A stretch of DNA of 64,000 bases from JBOFOR01 sp051654865 (GCA_051654865.1 JBOFYV010000124.1:117504-181503), one strand, 5' to 3'. Counted from the first letter of the stretch, positions 45,307 to 54,027 are shown. Program-made: numbers and translations. Notes: generated from the letters alone by a model not told the origin.

Positions 45307-45360
45307 TTCAAAAATCATTCACAAAAAACTCACATTAAATTCATATACATAAGCTATTAT
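45307..45360 (+). promoter_or_regulatory. 11-bp direct-repeat box (four hexamers) and -10 for the small RNA
   Basis: TTCAAA (45307), TTCACA (45318), CTCACA (45329) and TTCATA (45340) lie exactly 11 bp apart. A gap of 9 nt leads to TATTAT (45355-45360). It starts just after the kinase stop codon and has no protein gene downstream on this strand. Confidence 0.75.
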
Positions 45361-45366
45361 ATAAGT

Positions 45367-45498
45367 ATAAAAGTACTAGCTTAAAAACCATAATTATAAT
45401 ACCATTGTGTAATGGCAACACTCCCTCACATCCTCCTATAGCGTTGCCATTACACGCAAAACTTCTCAAGGTATATTAGCTTACTGAGGAGTTTTTTT
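45367..45498 (+). ncRNA. Candidate small RNA with anti-Shine-Dalgarno loop, output of the adjacent two-component system
   Basis: From a start about 7 nt after the -10, the transcript would run about 130 nt. It has a single-stranded AU-rich 5' part, then a perfect 13-bp stem (45407-45419 with 45443-45455: GTGTAATGGCAAC and its complement) that displays a 23-nt loop containing CUCCCUCACAUCCUCC, then an intrinsic terminator. No start codon with a ribosome site lies inside. The UCCUCC in the loop is complementary to GGAGGA ribosome sites. The start point is inferred. Confidence 0.65.
45458..45498. terminator. Terminator of the small RNA, overlapping the end of the convergent permease gene
   Basis: AAAACTTCTCA (45458-45468) pairs with TGAGGAGTTTT (45485-45495, one G-U), then T run to 45498. 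Confidence 0.85.
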
Positions 45499-45996
45499 AT
45501 TTGTAAAATAGTCAACAAGATATCCAAGAATAATAACCCCAGGTATATCTACTGCTAGTCGAGCTAATGTGAATTTATATCCTAATGAACCAATTTCAAA
45601 TAATAAAGTTGAAGCTTTAGTAACACACCATGCATTTAAGAAAATAATTATATTAGAAAATTTAACCCCCTTCTTTAAAAGAACAGCAGTAAAAGGAAAG
45701 GCAGCATACATAGGTCCAGCAGCAAAAAATGCTATCAAAAAAGCTATGATTATTCCTGTCATACCTGAATTTTCCCCCATATATTTCATAAAAGATTCCC
45801 TAGAAATCCATACATCCATAAGGCTTAATAAAATCATAACGGCAGGAAGTACACCAAGCATTTGTAAGATACTTGACTTAACATTAATAAAAATTTTTAT
45901 ACCTAATAAATTATCAAAAAAATATATGAGAAGGCATACAATTAAACCTATCAGAGCATATTTATATCGATTAAATATCCATTTAAAATTAATCAT
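45481..45996 (-). CDS. Permease, C-terminal half protein (ArsP/DUF318-like)
   Basis: 171 aa with about five membrane helices. Together with the overlapping upstream gene it resembles predicted permeases of the DUF318/ArsP_1 type, which normally are one protein of about 300 aa with two similar halves. Landmarks are MLGVLPAVMILLSLMDVWI and the conserved GPMYAAFPFTAVLLKKG loop. ATG 45996 overlaps the stop of the partner gene by 4 bp (ATGA), so translation is coupled. Substrate unknown. Its last codons overlap the small-RNA terminator. Confidence 0.75.
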   Translation of the reverse strand: MINFKWIFNRYKYALIGLIVCLLIYFFDNLLGIKIFINVKSSILQMLGVLPAVMILLSLMDVWISRESFMKYMGENSGMTGIIIAFLIAFFAAGPMYAAFPFTAVLLKKGVKFSNIIIFLNAWCVTKASTLLFEIGSLGYKFTLARLAVDIPGVIILGYLVDYFTNKKTPQ

Positions 45997-46472
45997 CCCA
46001 ATACACCACCTACAAATAGAGCTACAATAAAAGAAAATAAAAAAGCAAAAAAATTTCTATAAAAAGCAGCTTTTTTACCTATATAGCTAGCTTCCATATT
46101 AAATGTTAATACTCCTACCATTGTAAGTGTAGATATAAGAGCTGCAACTTGAGAATACCCAGCCCCACTTTTTAATAAAGAGTCTCCAGTTGAAAATGCT
46201 ACAAATGTAGGCATCATAGTAATAGAACCAATAATAGATGCAAATGAAATACCCAAAAAACCAGACTCACTACCAATAAACTGTGATATAGTCTGAGAGT
46301 CTAAAACTGAAAGTAGTACTCCAACTACTACTATTATTATTAAAAATTGAGGCATTATATTTTCAAATGATTTAAATCCATTTATAATAGCTTCTTTTGT
46401 TTTAGATTTGTCTTTAAAAAAAGATATAATTATAAGTAATATACACATACCGTAAAGAATGTAAGATGTCAT
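45993..46472 (-). CDS. Permease, N-terminal half protein (ArsP/DUF318-like)
   Basis: 159 aa with about four or five membrane helices. Motifs include SFENIMPQFLIIIVVVGVL, ISQFIG followed by GFLGISFASIIGSITMMPT, and AFSTGDSLLKSGAG, matching the repeat found in its partner (GPMYAAFPFTAVLLKKG). The two probably assemble into one permease. ATG 46472 follows AAGGAGGAT on the minus strand; that site is complementary to AUCCUCC in the nearby small RNA loop. Confidence 0.75.
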   Translation of the reverse strand: MTSYILYGMCILLIIISFFKDKSKTKEAIINGFKSFENIMPQFLIIIVVVGVLLSVLDSQTISQFIGSESGFLGISFASIIGSITMMPTFVAFSTGDSLLKSGAGYSQVAALISTLTMVGVLTFNMEASYIGKKAAFYRNFFAFLFSFIVALFVGGVLG

Positions 46473-46592
46473 AAGTTTATCCTCCTTAATAATATCTTAT
46501 GAAAATATAAAAAAAGGGTTAAGAGATAATGAATAAATAAATATTTTAAATATGGAAAAAATAATAATATAGTATATTTAGGAGGTGTTATT

Positions 46593-46802
46593 ATGAAAGA
46601 TATGAATAATGTAAAAAAGGAATTTGAAAAAACAGCTAAAAAAGCAAAATATATGGTAGAAGAAGTGGCAGAAGACCTAAAAGAAGATTTTCAAGGTGCA
46701 AAAGTAGTAATGGAAAATAAAAAAGATGAATTAGTAGATAGATATGAACAAAAGAAATTTGCACATGAAATAAAACAAAAAATGGAAAAAGAAATGAAAT
46801 AA
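46593..46802 (+). CDS. Small helical charged protein (69 aa)
   Basis: Almost entirely Lys, Glu, Asp and Met with heptad-like spacing, predicted as one or two long amphipathic helices; no membrane segment or signal. It looks like small YtxH- or late-embryogenesis-type stress proteins, without a clear match. ATG follows TAGGAGGTG, a strong ribosome site. It stands alone with a good terminator, divergent from the permease pair. Confidence 0.7.
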   Translation: MKDMNNVKKEFEKTAKKAKYMVEEVAEDLKEDFQGAKVVMENKKDELVDRYEQKKFAHEIKQKMEKEMK

Positions 46803-46805
46803 CTT

Positions 46806-46834
46806 AAAAACGAGAAGAAATCTTCTCGTTTTTT
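46806..46834 (+). terminator. Terminator after the 69-aa gene
   Basis: AAAAACGAGAAGA (46806-46818) pairs with TCTTCTCGTTTTT (46821-46833). Confidence 0.9.
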
Positions 46835-46954
46835 ACATATATAAATTGTATGGGTACAATATCCTATTTTACATAGAAGTACAAAGAATATGTACAAAAT
46901 GTATGGCTATAGTAGTATGATAAGTATTATAAAAAATTAATGGGAGGGATTGTT

Positions 46955-47470
46955 ATGTATAGAACAAATAGAGCTTTGGCAAATAGAACTACATATTTAG
47001 TAACTACATCTTTGTTTTCTGCATTGATTTTCTTAACAATAGCATATATTCTACATATACCAATTGGTAATGGATATGTTCATATAGGGGATGCATTTAT
47101 ATATTTAGCAGCTGCAATTTTACCAACTCCATATGCTATAGCTTGTGCAGCAATAGGAGCAGGCCTAGCAGATTTAGCAACTGGATATGCTATTTGGGTT
47201 ATACCTACAATAATAATAAAACCAATATTAGTTTTATTTATAACATCTGAGGGTAAAAAAATAATAAATATTAGAAATATAGTTGGAACATTTACAGGAG
47301 GATTTGTAGGCTGGTTTTTATATGCGCTAGCACAAGGTATTATAACGGGAAGCTTTATAGGTGCATTTGTAATAAATGTAATAACATTATTGCAACCAAT
47401 TGGAAGTTTTATAGTATTCATAATACTAGGTATAACTTTTGATAAACTTGAAATAAAACAGAAGTTTTAA
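46955..47470 (+). CDS. ECF transporter S component, unknown vitamin or cofactor
   Basis: 171 aa from ATG 46955, which has GGGAGGG upstream; an in-frame extension to 46940 starts before that site. Six hydrophobic segments. The N-terminal region (TTYLVTTSLFSALIFLTIAY) and GNGYVHIGDAFIYLAAAILP followed by GAGLADLATGYA are the S-component signature. It would bind a substrate and dock with shared EcfA/EcfT units encoded elsewhere. The ligand cannot be told; I see no riboswitch in the upstream 120 bp. Confidence 0.88.
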   Translation: MYRTNRALANRTTYLVTTSLFSALIFLTIAYILHIPIGNGYVHIGDAFIYLAAAILPTPYAIACAAIGAGLADLATGYAIWVIPTIIIKPILVLFITSEGKKIINIRNIVGTFTGGFVGWFLYALAQGIITGSFIGAFVINVITLLQPIGSFIVFIILGITFDKLEIKQKF

Positions 47471-47610
47471 AAAGTTACATATTGATAAAAATAATATATA
47501 TATGACAGAATAAGTTAAATTTGTGTTTAAGTAAAATATGACAATAAATTTGATTATATGATTTGTTTTGTATATAATTAAAATAAACTTAATATTTAAG
47601 GAGTAATGAC

Positions 47611-47856
47611 ATGAGTTGTTGTAGAAAAAATAAAAACGTATCTATAGATAAAGAAGAATATGAAGAACTAAAAGAATATTTACAAGAAGAAATAAAGGAT
47701 TTCAAAATAGTAGATTATATGGGAGAAAACAATGAACATAAGACATATGTTGAAGTTGAATTTGAAGAATATATACTAGAACTTGATGATTTAAATAAAA
47801 AAGAGATAACATTAGATCTAGTAATAGATTCTATTATAAGAAATCATATGAGATAG
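47611..47856 (+). CDS. Small acidic hypothetical protein (81 aa)
   Basis: Starts MSCCRKNKN with a Cys pair, then is rich in Glu, Asp and Lys. The pattern (helix to about 30, then strands KIVDYMGEN, TYVEVEFEEYILEL, then helix) suggests a small alpha/beta domain. I do not recognise a family. ATG follows AAGGAG. Single gene, sharing a terminator with the convergent aminotransferase gene. Confidence 0.65.
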   Translation: MSCCRKNKNVSIDKEEYEELKEYLQEEIKDFKIVDYMGENNEHKTYVEVEFEEYILELDDLNKKEITLDLVIDSIIRNHMR

Positions 47857-47857
47857 T

Positions 47858-47895
47858 AAAAAGCCTTATCACTTTATAAATTGATAAGGCTTTTT
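47858..47895. terminator. Bidirectional terminator
   Basis: AAAAAGCCTTATCA (47858-47871) pairs with TGATAAGGCTTTTT (47882-47895). Confidence 0.9.
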
Positions 47896-47907
47896 ACTAT
47901 TTATTTA

Positions 47908-49140
47908 TTAAAATATTAAATTTAATGATAATAATCTATTTTTTAGCTTATTCATAATTAAATGCTCATCATTAATAGTATCTGCATCATAAGTTACAGA
48001 AAAACGTAAATAAGAGCCACAATCATCCCATGGAACAGTAGAAATTAAGCTATTAGATAAAATATAAAGAGATGCATCCTCAGCTGTATTAAACTTGATG
48101 CCATCCTTATTACCTTTAGGTATAGGAGCATAAACATAAAATCCACCCTTAGGTTTTTTTACATCAAACCCGACCTCATTTAATGTATCTATCAATAAAT
48201 CTAACCTTCTAGAGTATCTGTCTATATTATCATTAACAAGAAAGTAGTTATCTAAAGCATAAGCCGCAGCTTTTTGTATTGCTCTAAACTGTCCTGAATC
48301 TGTATGAGACTTTACAGTAGAGAATAGTTTGATAAATTTATTTGACCCAACAATAAACGCTATTCTCCAACCAGTCATATTAAAAGATTTTGACAATGAA
48401 TGAACTTCAACACATACATCGAGGCTACCTTCAACACAAAAAATACTTAGAGGTTTATATCCATCATAAGTCAGATGTCCATAAGCTAAATCTGATATTA
48501 CTAAAATATTATTCTTTTTAGCAAAATCGACTACTCTCTTGTAAAACTCATAGGATGCAACTTGACCTGTAGGATTGTTTGGATAATTTATATATAACAT
48601 TTTTGATTTTTTTAATATATCCTCTGGAATATTATCAAGGTCAGGTAAAAAATTATTTTCTTCACACAAAGGCAGTGTGTACACATTACCACCTAAAAAC
48701 TTTGTGTAAGTACCAAGTGTTGGATAACTAGGTATAGGCATTAAGCATATATCACCAGGATTTATAAAACAAATTGGAATCATAGCTAAAATAGACTTAG
48801 AGCCAATACCGTGCATAACATTAGATGTAGTTAGATCTTTTATATTAAAAACATTATTCATATATCTTAAAGCAGCTTCTTGAAACTCAACTATTCCGTT
48901 ATCCGCATAAAATCTATTTTCTAGCTTTTGTGATTCTTGATAAAGAATATTACTTATTGACAAATCTGCCATTCTATCGGGTTCACCAACTCCCATATCA
49001 ATAATTGGTGTATTGGGATTTTTTATTTTGACTTCATTTGTCAATTTTTTTATCTTTTCAAATTTGTAAAGTCTGCGGTTAGACTCAAAAAAAGAAGAAC
49101 CTCCTAAACAATCAGAAACTAAACTGTCTAAAAATTCCAT
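47908..49140 (-). CDS. dapL: LL-diaminopimelate aminotransferase-like class I/II aminotransferase
   Basis: PLP fold type I aminotransferase, 410 aa, the DapL length. Features: VGEPDRMAD near residue 50, YADNGIVEFQEAA, NYPNNPTGQ, DLAYGHLTYDGYKP, and the PLP lysine in HSLSKSFNMTGWRIAF. The long N-terminal segment with IDMGVGEP is typical of DapL, which makes LL-DAP directly from tetrahydrodipicolinate for lysine and peptidoglycan. A general aspartate-type aminotransferase remains possible. ATG follows TTAGGAGG. Monocistronic. Confidence 0.75.
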   Translation of the reverse strand: MEFLDSLVSDCLGGSSFFESNRRLYKFEKIKKLTNEVKIKNPNTPIIDMGVGEPDRMADLSISNILYQESQKLENRFYADNGIVEFQEAALRYMNNVFNIKDLTTSNVMHGIGSKSILAMIPICFINPGDICLMPIPSYPTLGTYTKFLGGNVYTLPLCEENNFLPDLDNIPEDILKKSKMLYINYPNNPTGQVASYEFYKRVVDFAKKNNILVISDLAYGHLTYDGYKPLSIFCVEGSLDVCVEVHSLSKSFNMTGWRIAFIVGSNKFIKLFSTVKSHTDSGQFRAIQKAAAYALDNYFLVNDNIDRYSRRLDLLIDTLNEVGFDVKKPKGGFYVYAPIPKGNKDGIKFNTAEDASLYILSNSLISTVPWDDCGSYLRFSVTYDADTINDEHLIMNKLKNRLLSLNLIF

Positions 49141-49264
49141 TAAAATGCCTCCTAAAGATTAGTATGGTATATTATATTAAAATATATTATGAATAGACAC
49201 ATAATATATGAAAAAATTATTATTTGTAAATTTAAAAGGAACATAAGATATAGAATGTAAGTTA

Positions 49265-49273
49265 TGCTATAAT
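49265..49273 (+). promoter_or_regulatory. Extended -10 promoter before fdhF
   Basis: TGcTATAAT at 49265-49273; no good -35 at the normal spacing, so an activator or the extended -10 may carry it. Confidence 0.5.
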
Positions 49274-49330
49274 TTATTTATATATGGGGATTTAGAAATT
49301 GCTATATAAAATTTGAGTTAGGGGGAATGC

Positions 49331-52036
49331 GTGTTGGTAAATATAAAAATAAACAACACGAAAGTTAGTGTTGAAAAGGGCACGACAATAATGAGCGCTT
49401 GCAAACAAATAGGTATAGAATTACCTAATTTTTGTCATGACGAAAGATTAAACCCTAGTGGATTATGTAGAATGTGTATAGTAGAAATTGCAGGTTCTAA
49501 AAAATTAGAAGTTGGATGTGGTACATTTGTACGAGAAGGTATGGAGATATACACAAATAGCAAAAGAGTAAGACAAGAAAGAAAACAAATACTAGAATTA
49601 ATGATATCAGATCATCCACTAGAATGTACAACTTGTGCTAGAACAGGGTCTTGTAAACTTCAAGACTATGCTAATCTTTATTTAAACAATTATAAACCTA
49701 AATTTGAAAACAAACCAAAAAAATTACCTATTGATGATAGCAATCCTTTTTATTATTATGACCCAAATAAATGTATACTGTGCAAAAAATGTACAAGAGT
49801 ATGTGATGAACTTCAAGAAGTGGCAGCGATTTCAGCAATTGAGAGAGGCTATGATACTATAATTACACCATTTTTCAAAGAATCATTAAATGAATCAAGT
49901 TGTGTGTCTTGTGGAAACTGTGTATCAGTTTGTCCTGTAGGTGCATTAGTTCCTAAAAATGCAGAACTTCATAATGTAGAAAAAGTGAAGACAACTTGCT
50001 CTTACTGTGGGGTAGGGTGTCAATTAGAACTATTAGTTAAAGATGATAAGGTTGTTGGTAGTCAACCAGTAGTAAAAGCTGTAAACGATGGGCTACTTTG
50101 CGTTAAGGGTAAATTTGGATACAAATTTATAAACCATAATGATAGATTAAAAATGCCACTTATAAAAGTGAATGGGAAATTTGAAGAAGTGACATGGGAT
50201 GAGGCTTATGAATACATACAGGAAAATTATAATAAAATAAAAAATAATTATGGAAGTGATGCATTTGCAGGTTTATCATCTGCAAGGTGTAGTAATGAAG
50301 AAAACTACTTGTTCCAAAAGATGATAAGAGTAGTAATGGGAACCAATAATGTAGACCATTGTGCTCGACTCTGACATAGTTCAACAGTTGCAGGTCTTGC
50401 AACTACACTAGGTAGTGGAGCTATGACAAATAGTATAGAAGAAGTAGATAAATTAGAAGGTATATTTGTAATTGGTTCAAATACGACAGAGAATCATCCT
50501 GTTATAGGAACTAAAATAAAGCAAGCAGTTACTAAAGGTGCAAAATTAATAGTAGCAGATCCAAGAAGAATAGAATTAGCCCAAAGGGCAGATGTATTTT
50601 TACAAATAAAACCAGGAACAAATGTAGCGCTTTTAAATACTATGATGAATGTAATAATAAATGAGAACTTACAAGACTTAGACTATATAAAAGAAAGAAC
50701 AGAAAATTATGAAGCACTAGTAGAATTAGTAAAAGACTATACTCCTGAAGAAGGAGCAAAGATTTGTGGAGTAGCAAAAGAAGATATAATAAAAGCTGCT
50801 AGAATGTATGCAAAGGCTAATAAAGCTGCAATATTCTATTCTATGGGAATAACTCAGCATTCAAAAGGAACTCAAAATGTTATGAGTGTATCAAATCTAG
50901 CTTTACTTTGTGGAAATATAGGTTATGAATATAGTGGAGTAAATCCACTTAGAGGACAAAATAATGTTCAAGGTGCATGTGATATGGGGGCATTGCCAAA
51001 TGTATTTACAGGCTACCAGTCAGTAGGAGCAATAGATAATATTGAAAAATTTGAAAAGGCATGGAATACAGAACTATCTAGAAAAGTAGGCTTAACAGTT
51101 CCTGAAATAACTCATGAAATAAGTGAAGGTAATATTAGGTTCTTATATATAATGGGTGAAAATCCAATGATATCAGACCCAGATATTAATCATATAGAAA
51201 AAGCATTGAAAAATCTAGATTTCTTAGTGGTTCAAGATATATTCTTAACAGAAACTGCTGAGTTAGCAGATGTAATACTTCCAGCAGCATCTTTTGCAGA
51301 AAAAGATGGAACATTCACAAATACAGAGAGAAAAGTTCAAAGAATAAGAAAAGCAATAAATCCAGTAGGAAACTCAAAACCGGATTGGCTTATAATAATG
51401 GAAGTTATGAATAAACTAGGATATGATAAAAAATATAATAATCCGAGTGAAATAATGGATGAAATAAGAAGTGTTACACCTTCTTATGGAGGAATCAACT
51501 ATGCTAGAATAGAAGGTGATGGTTTGCAGTGGCCATGTCCAAGTTTAGAACATCCAGGAACTAAAGTACTTCATTCGGATAAATTTGTAAAAGGTAAAGC
51601 AACTTTTGTACCTTGTGATTATACTTTAAGCTTTGAAGGAACAAGCGATGAATATCCTTATGTGCTAGTAAATGGAAGAATACTTTATCATTATCATACA
51701 AGAACTATGACTGGAAGAGTAGATGGATTAAATGAAAAGGCACCGCATTCATATATAGAAGTAAATCCAATTACAGCATTAAAACTAGGATTTAAAGATA
51801 ATGAAAAAATAAAGGTATCATCTAAACGTGGGGAAATAGAAACTTATGTGAAAATAACAGATATAGTAGATGAAGATATATTCTTTATGCCTTTCCACTT
51901 TGCAGATGGAGCAGCAAATTATTTAACTAATACAACACTAGATAGTATTAGTAAGGTGCCGGATCTAAAAATTTGTGCGATAAAAGTAGAAAAATTAAAT
52001 CAAAGTGAAAAAGTGTTAGAAGAAGCAATATATTAA
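49331..52036 (+). CDS. fdhF: Formate dehydrogenase, selenocysteine-containing, with ferredoxin-like N-terminal domain
   Basis: Molybdenum/tungsten enzyme that interconverts formate and CO2; 901 aa if the in-frame UGA at 50372-50374 (codon 348) is read as selenocysteine. The frame is identical on both sides and the context HCARL-UGA-HSSTVAG matches the FdhF active site. The N-terminus holds a [2Fe-2S] domain (FCHDERL, CRMC), a HPLECTTC site, two [4Fe-4S] motifs (CILCKKCTRVC, CVSCGNCVSVC), then CSYCGVGC of the Mo-bisMGD domain. GTG 49331 (or TTG 49334) is the start after GGGGGA. mobA and fdhD follow. A naive annotation would split it in two. Confidence 0.95.
50386..50404 (+). promoter_or_regulatory. 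SECIS element for selenocysteine insertion in fdhF
   Basis: AGTTGCA (50386-50392) pairs with TGCAACT (50398-50404) around GGTCT, starting 11 nt after the UGA. Loop and position closely match the known bacterial fdhF SECIS that recruits SelB. Confidence 0.9.
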
Positions 52037-52067
52037 TAAAAGCCACTAATTTGAAAGGATGAAAGCA

Positions 52068-52691
52068 ATGGACAATATAAAAAGTGCTATTATATTAGCG
52101 GGTGGCAAAAGTTCTAGAATGCAATTTGATAAACAATTTCTAGTTATCAAAGAAAAAAGACTTATATATGAGATAGCTAAAAATTTAGAAAAACATTTCA
52201 ACGAGATAATAATTATTAGTAATAAAAAAGAATATTATACTGATAGTAAATATAAAGTAATAAATGATGAAATGAAAGATATGGGCCCACTTGCTGGAAT
52301 AGCGGTGGGTCTTAAAGAAAGTAATAGTAAGTTTGTTTATATTGTTGCATGTGATATGCCGAAAATTGATGATAACTATATAACATATCTAAAGGAAAAG
52401 ATACAAGTTGACATTGAATTACAAAACGATGCTGATGTGTATATATCAAACATAAATGGTCAAATAGAACTTTTTCATGGATTTTATAAAAAAGAGTTAA
52501 GTGATGAAATAAATATATATTTATTAAAATCTAGTAAGAAATCAATAATTAGCTTTTTCGAGAGAACCAATAAAAATGTATATTATATAAATGATTATGA
52601 ATTTATGAAAAATAGATTTACAAACAAAATGTTTACAAATTTGAACACAAAAACAGACTTAGAATTTTATGAAAAGGAAATGAGATTATGA
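52068..52691 (+). CDS. mobA: Molybdenum cofactor guanylyltransferase
   Basis: Attaches GMP to molybdopterin, making the guanine dinucleotide cofactor needed by the formate dehydrogenase upstream. 207 aa. The nucleotidyltransferase loop AIILAGGKSSRM with QFDKQFL is at the N-terminus; MGPLAGIAVGL and the metal-binding VACDMP follow. ATG 52068 is used, with AAAGGATG upstream; the ATG at 52059 overlaps that site. Its end overlaps fdhD by 4 bp. Confidence 0.92.
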   Translation: MDNIKSAIILAGGKSSRMQFDKQFLVIKEKRLIYEIAKNLEKHFNEIIIISNKKEYYTDSKYKVINDEMKDMGPLAGIAVGLKESNSKFVYIVACDMPKIDDNYITYLKEKIQVDIELQNDADVYISNINGQIELFHGFYKKELSDEINIYLLKSSKKSIISFFERTNKNVYYINDYEFMKNRFTNKMFTNLNTKTDLEFYEKEMRL

Positions 52692-53449
52692 AGGCTGTAA
52701 AAGAATATAGCATTCAAAAGTATAGTAATGAAAATATAGAAAAAATAGTAGACTCTATAATTGTTGAATATTTATATACTTTATTTTTAGATAAAGAACA
52801 GTACATAACTTTAATGTGTACTCCGAAGTCTTTAAAAGAGCTAGCGATAGGTTTTTTACACTCAGAAAGTATTATAGAGAAAATAGAAGATATAAATATA
52901 ATTACAGTATGTGAAGATAAAGGATACGTGGATATAGAATTAAATAATAGAGAGTTTTTAGATAAGAAAAATAATAAAAAAAGAATAGTTACATCAGGGT
53001 GTGGCAAAGGTAGTATTTATTATGAGGAGTTAGATAAACTAACTTTAAATAAAGGATACAAAAATAATGATATTAACTATGATTTGATTCCTAATATCAT
53101 GAGTCAATTTAATAAAAAATCTGATTTATTTGAAGCAACAGGGGGAGTACACAGCGTAGCACTTAGTGATTTAAATCAAATTATATTCTTTGAAGAAGAT
53201 ATAGGTAGACACAATGCGCTTGATAAAATAATTGGCAGGTGTCTACAGAATAATATTAATATTGATAATAAAGTGGTATTAACTAGTGGTAGAATTACTT
53301 CAGAGATTGTTTTAAAATGTGCAAAAATAAACATAAACTGCATAATATCAAGATCAGCGGCAACTAATGTAGCAATAGATTTAGCAAATATACTAAATAT
53401 TAAGCTTATAGGTTTTGCTAGAGCTAAAAAAATGAATATTTATGTTTAA
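52688..53449 (+). CDS. fdhD: Formate dehydrogenase accessory sulfurtransferase FdhD
   Basis: Transfers sulfur to the Mo/W cofactor so that formate dehydrogenase becomes active. 253 aa. CTPKSLKELAIGFLHSE, the active-site loop VTSGCGKGSIYY (a single Cys where the E. coli protein has a CxxC), and the signature EATGGVHSVAL with FFEEDIGRHNALDKIIG are present. ATG 52688 overlaps mobA by 4 bp (ATGA). fdhF, mobA and fdhD thus form one functional unit. Confidence 0.95.
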   Translation: MKAVKEYSIQKYSNENIEKIVDSIIVEYLYTLFLDKEQYITLMCTPKSLKELAIGFLHSESIIEKIEDINIITVCEDKGYVDIELNNREFLDKKNNKKRIVTSGCGKGSIYYEELDKLTLNKGYKNNDINYDLIPNIMSQFNKKSDLFEATGGVHSVALSDLNQIIFFEEDIGRHNALDKIIGRCLQNNINIDNKVVLTSGRITSEIVLKCAKININCIISRSAATNVAIDLANILNIKLIGFARAKKMNIYV

Positions 53450-53538
53450 TAAAAGATGTTTATAGTGCCAGTAACTTACAAGTGTAAATTTATTTTATTA
53501 AGGGAAAATAATTATATACATAAGAAAGAGGTGGCATT

Positions 53539-53709
53539 ATGAAAAAAAGTAAAAAGTATAAAGAAGCTAAAAATTCATCTATGGATAATTTAGTTAATCA
53601 TTCTCAAGGTGATATGGAATTAAAATCTGTAGTAGATGAAAATCAACAAGTAGTAAAAAAAGAAAAAGCTCAGAATAAGGATGTTAGAATAAATAATAAC
53701 TTGTTATAA
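53539..53709 (+). CDS. Small hydrophilic protein (56 aa)
   Basis: A short gene supported by AGAGGTGG before ATG 53539 and a hairpin terminator 20 bp after its TAA. The protein is highly charged and polar (Lys, Asn, Asp, Gln), starts MKKSKKYKEAKNSSMDN and has no membrane segment or Cys. Such low-complexity small proteins are common in sporulating clostridia; no family is recognised. It lies 89 bp after fdhD and is probably separate. Confidence 0.6.
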   Translation: MKKSKKYKEAKNSSMDNLVNHSQGDMELKSVVDENQQVVKKEKAQNKDVRINNNLL

Positions 53710-53728
53710 AAATTCAATTATAAAAAAT

Positions 53729-53776
53729 TAATTAAAGTCTATAGTTTATTGAAAACTACAGACTTTAATTTTTTTA
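53729..53776 (+). terminator. Terminator before the gal region
   Basis: AATTAAAGTCTATAGTTT pairs with AAAACTACAGACTTTAATT with one mismatch, then a T run. Confidence 0.75.
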
Positions 53777-53796
53777 TGAAAAAAGCTATGAAAATG

Positions 53797-53825
53797 TTTA
53801 CAAAATTATAGTAATCGTTTACTAT
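53797..53825 (+). promoter_or_regulatory. gal promoter with LacI-family operator
   Basis: TTTACA (53797-53802), 17-bp spacer, TACTAT (53820-53825). The 16-bp near-palindrome TAGTAATCGTTTACTA (53809-53824) has the central CG of LacI/GalR operators and covers the -10, so the regulator encoded at 57785 would block transcription. The rest of the 318-bp gap 53710-54027 is AT-rich; a second TATAAT at 53972 lies inside a GAAAAC/GTTTTC inverted repeat (53960-53987). Confidence 0.65.
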
Positions 53826-54027
53826 ATAAATATAAAAAGTTTTAAAAAATACATTATAAAAAACGTTGATTATATAATTAATTAAAAATTTACTCGCTAT
53901 ATTTACTTATTTTAAATTAATAAAATATAAAATCAAAGTGGAAAAAATGAAAAAATATAGAAAACATTTACTATAATAGGGGTTTTCATTAAGAATATGT
54001 TGAATAAATATAAAAAGGAGAAAGAGT

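Noticed and set aside
43292..45360. Assigning the two-component system the name PhoPR because of the Pho-box-like repeats
   Set aside because: No phosphate genes are nearby, and many OmpR-family regulators use 11-bp direct repeats; the signal remains unknown.
45569..46030. Plus-strand open frame of 153 codons opposite the split permease
   Set aside because: The minus-strand membrane proteins have proper starts, coupling and hydrophobic pattern; the plus frame has none.
46836..46954. Vitamin riboswitch before the ECF S component
   Set aside because: No conserved riboswitch core (TPP, FMN, cobalamin, folate or preQ1) could be seen in the 120 bp.
50372..50374. In-frame stop codon that could mark fdhF as a pseudogene or a sequencing error
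   Set aside because: The frame continues without shift, the context is the FdhF selenocysteine site, and a SECIS-like hairpin follows at the correct distance.
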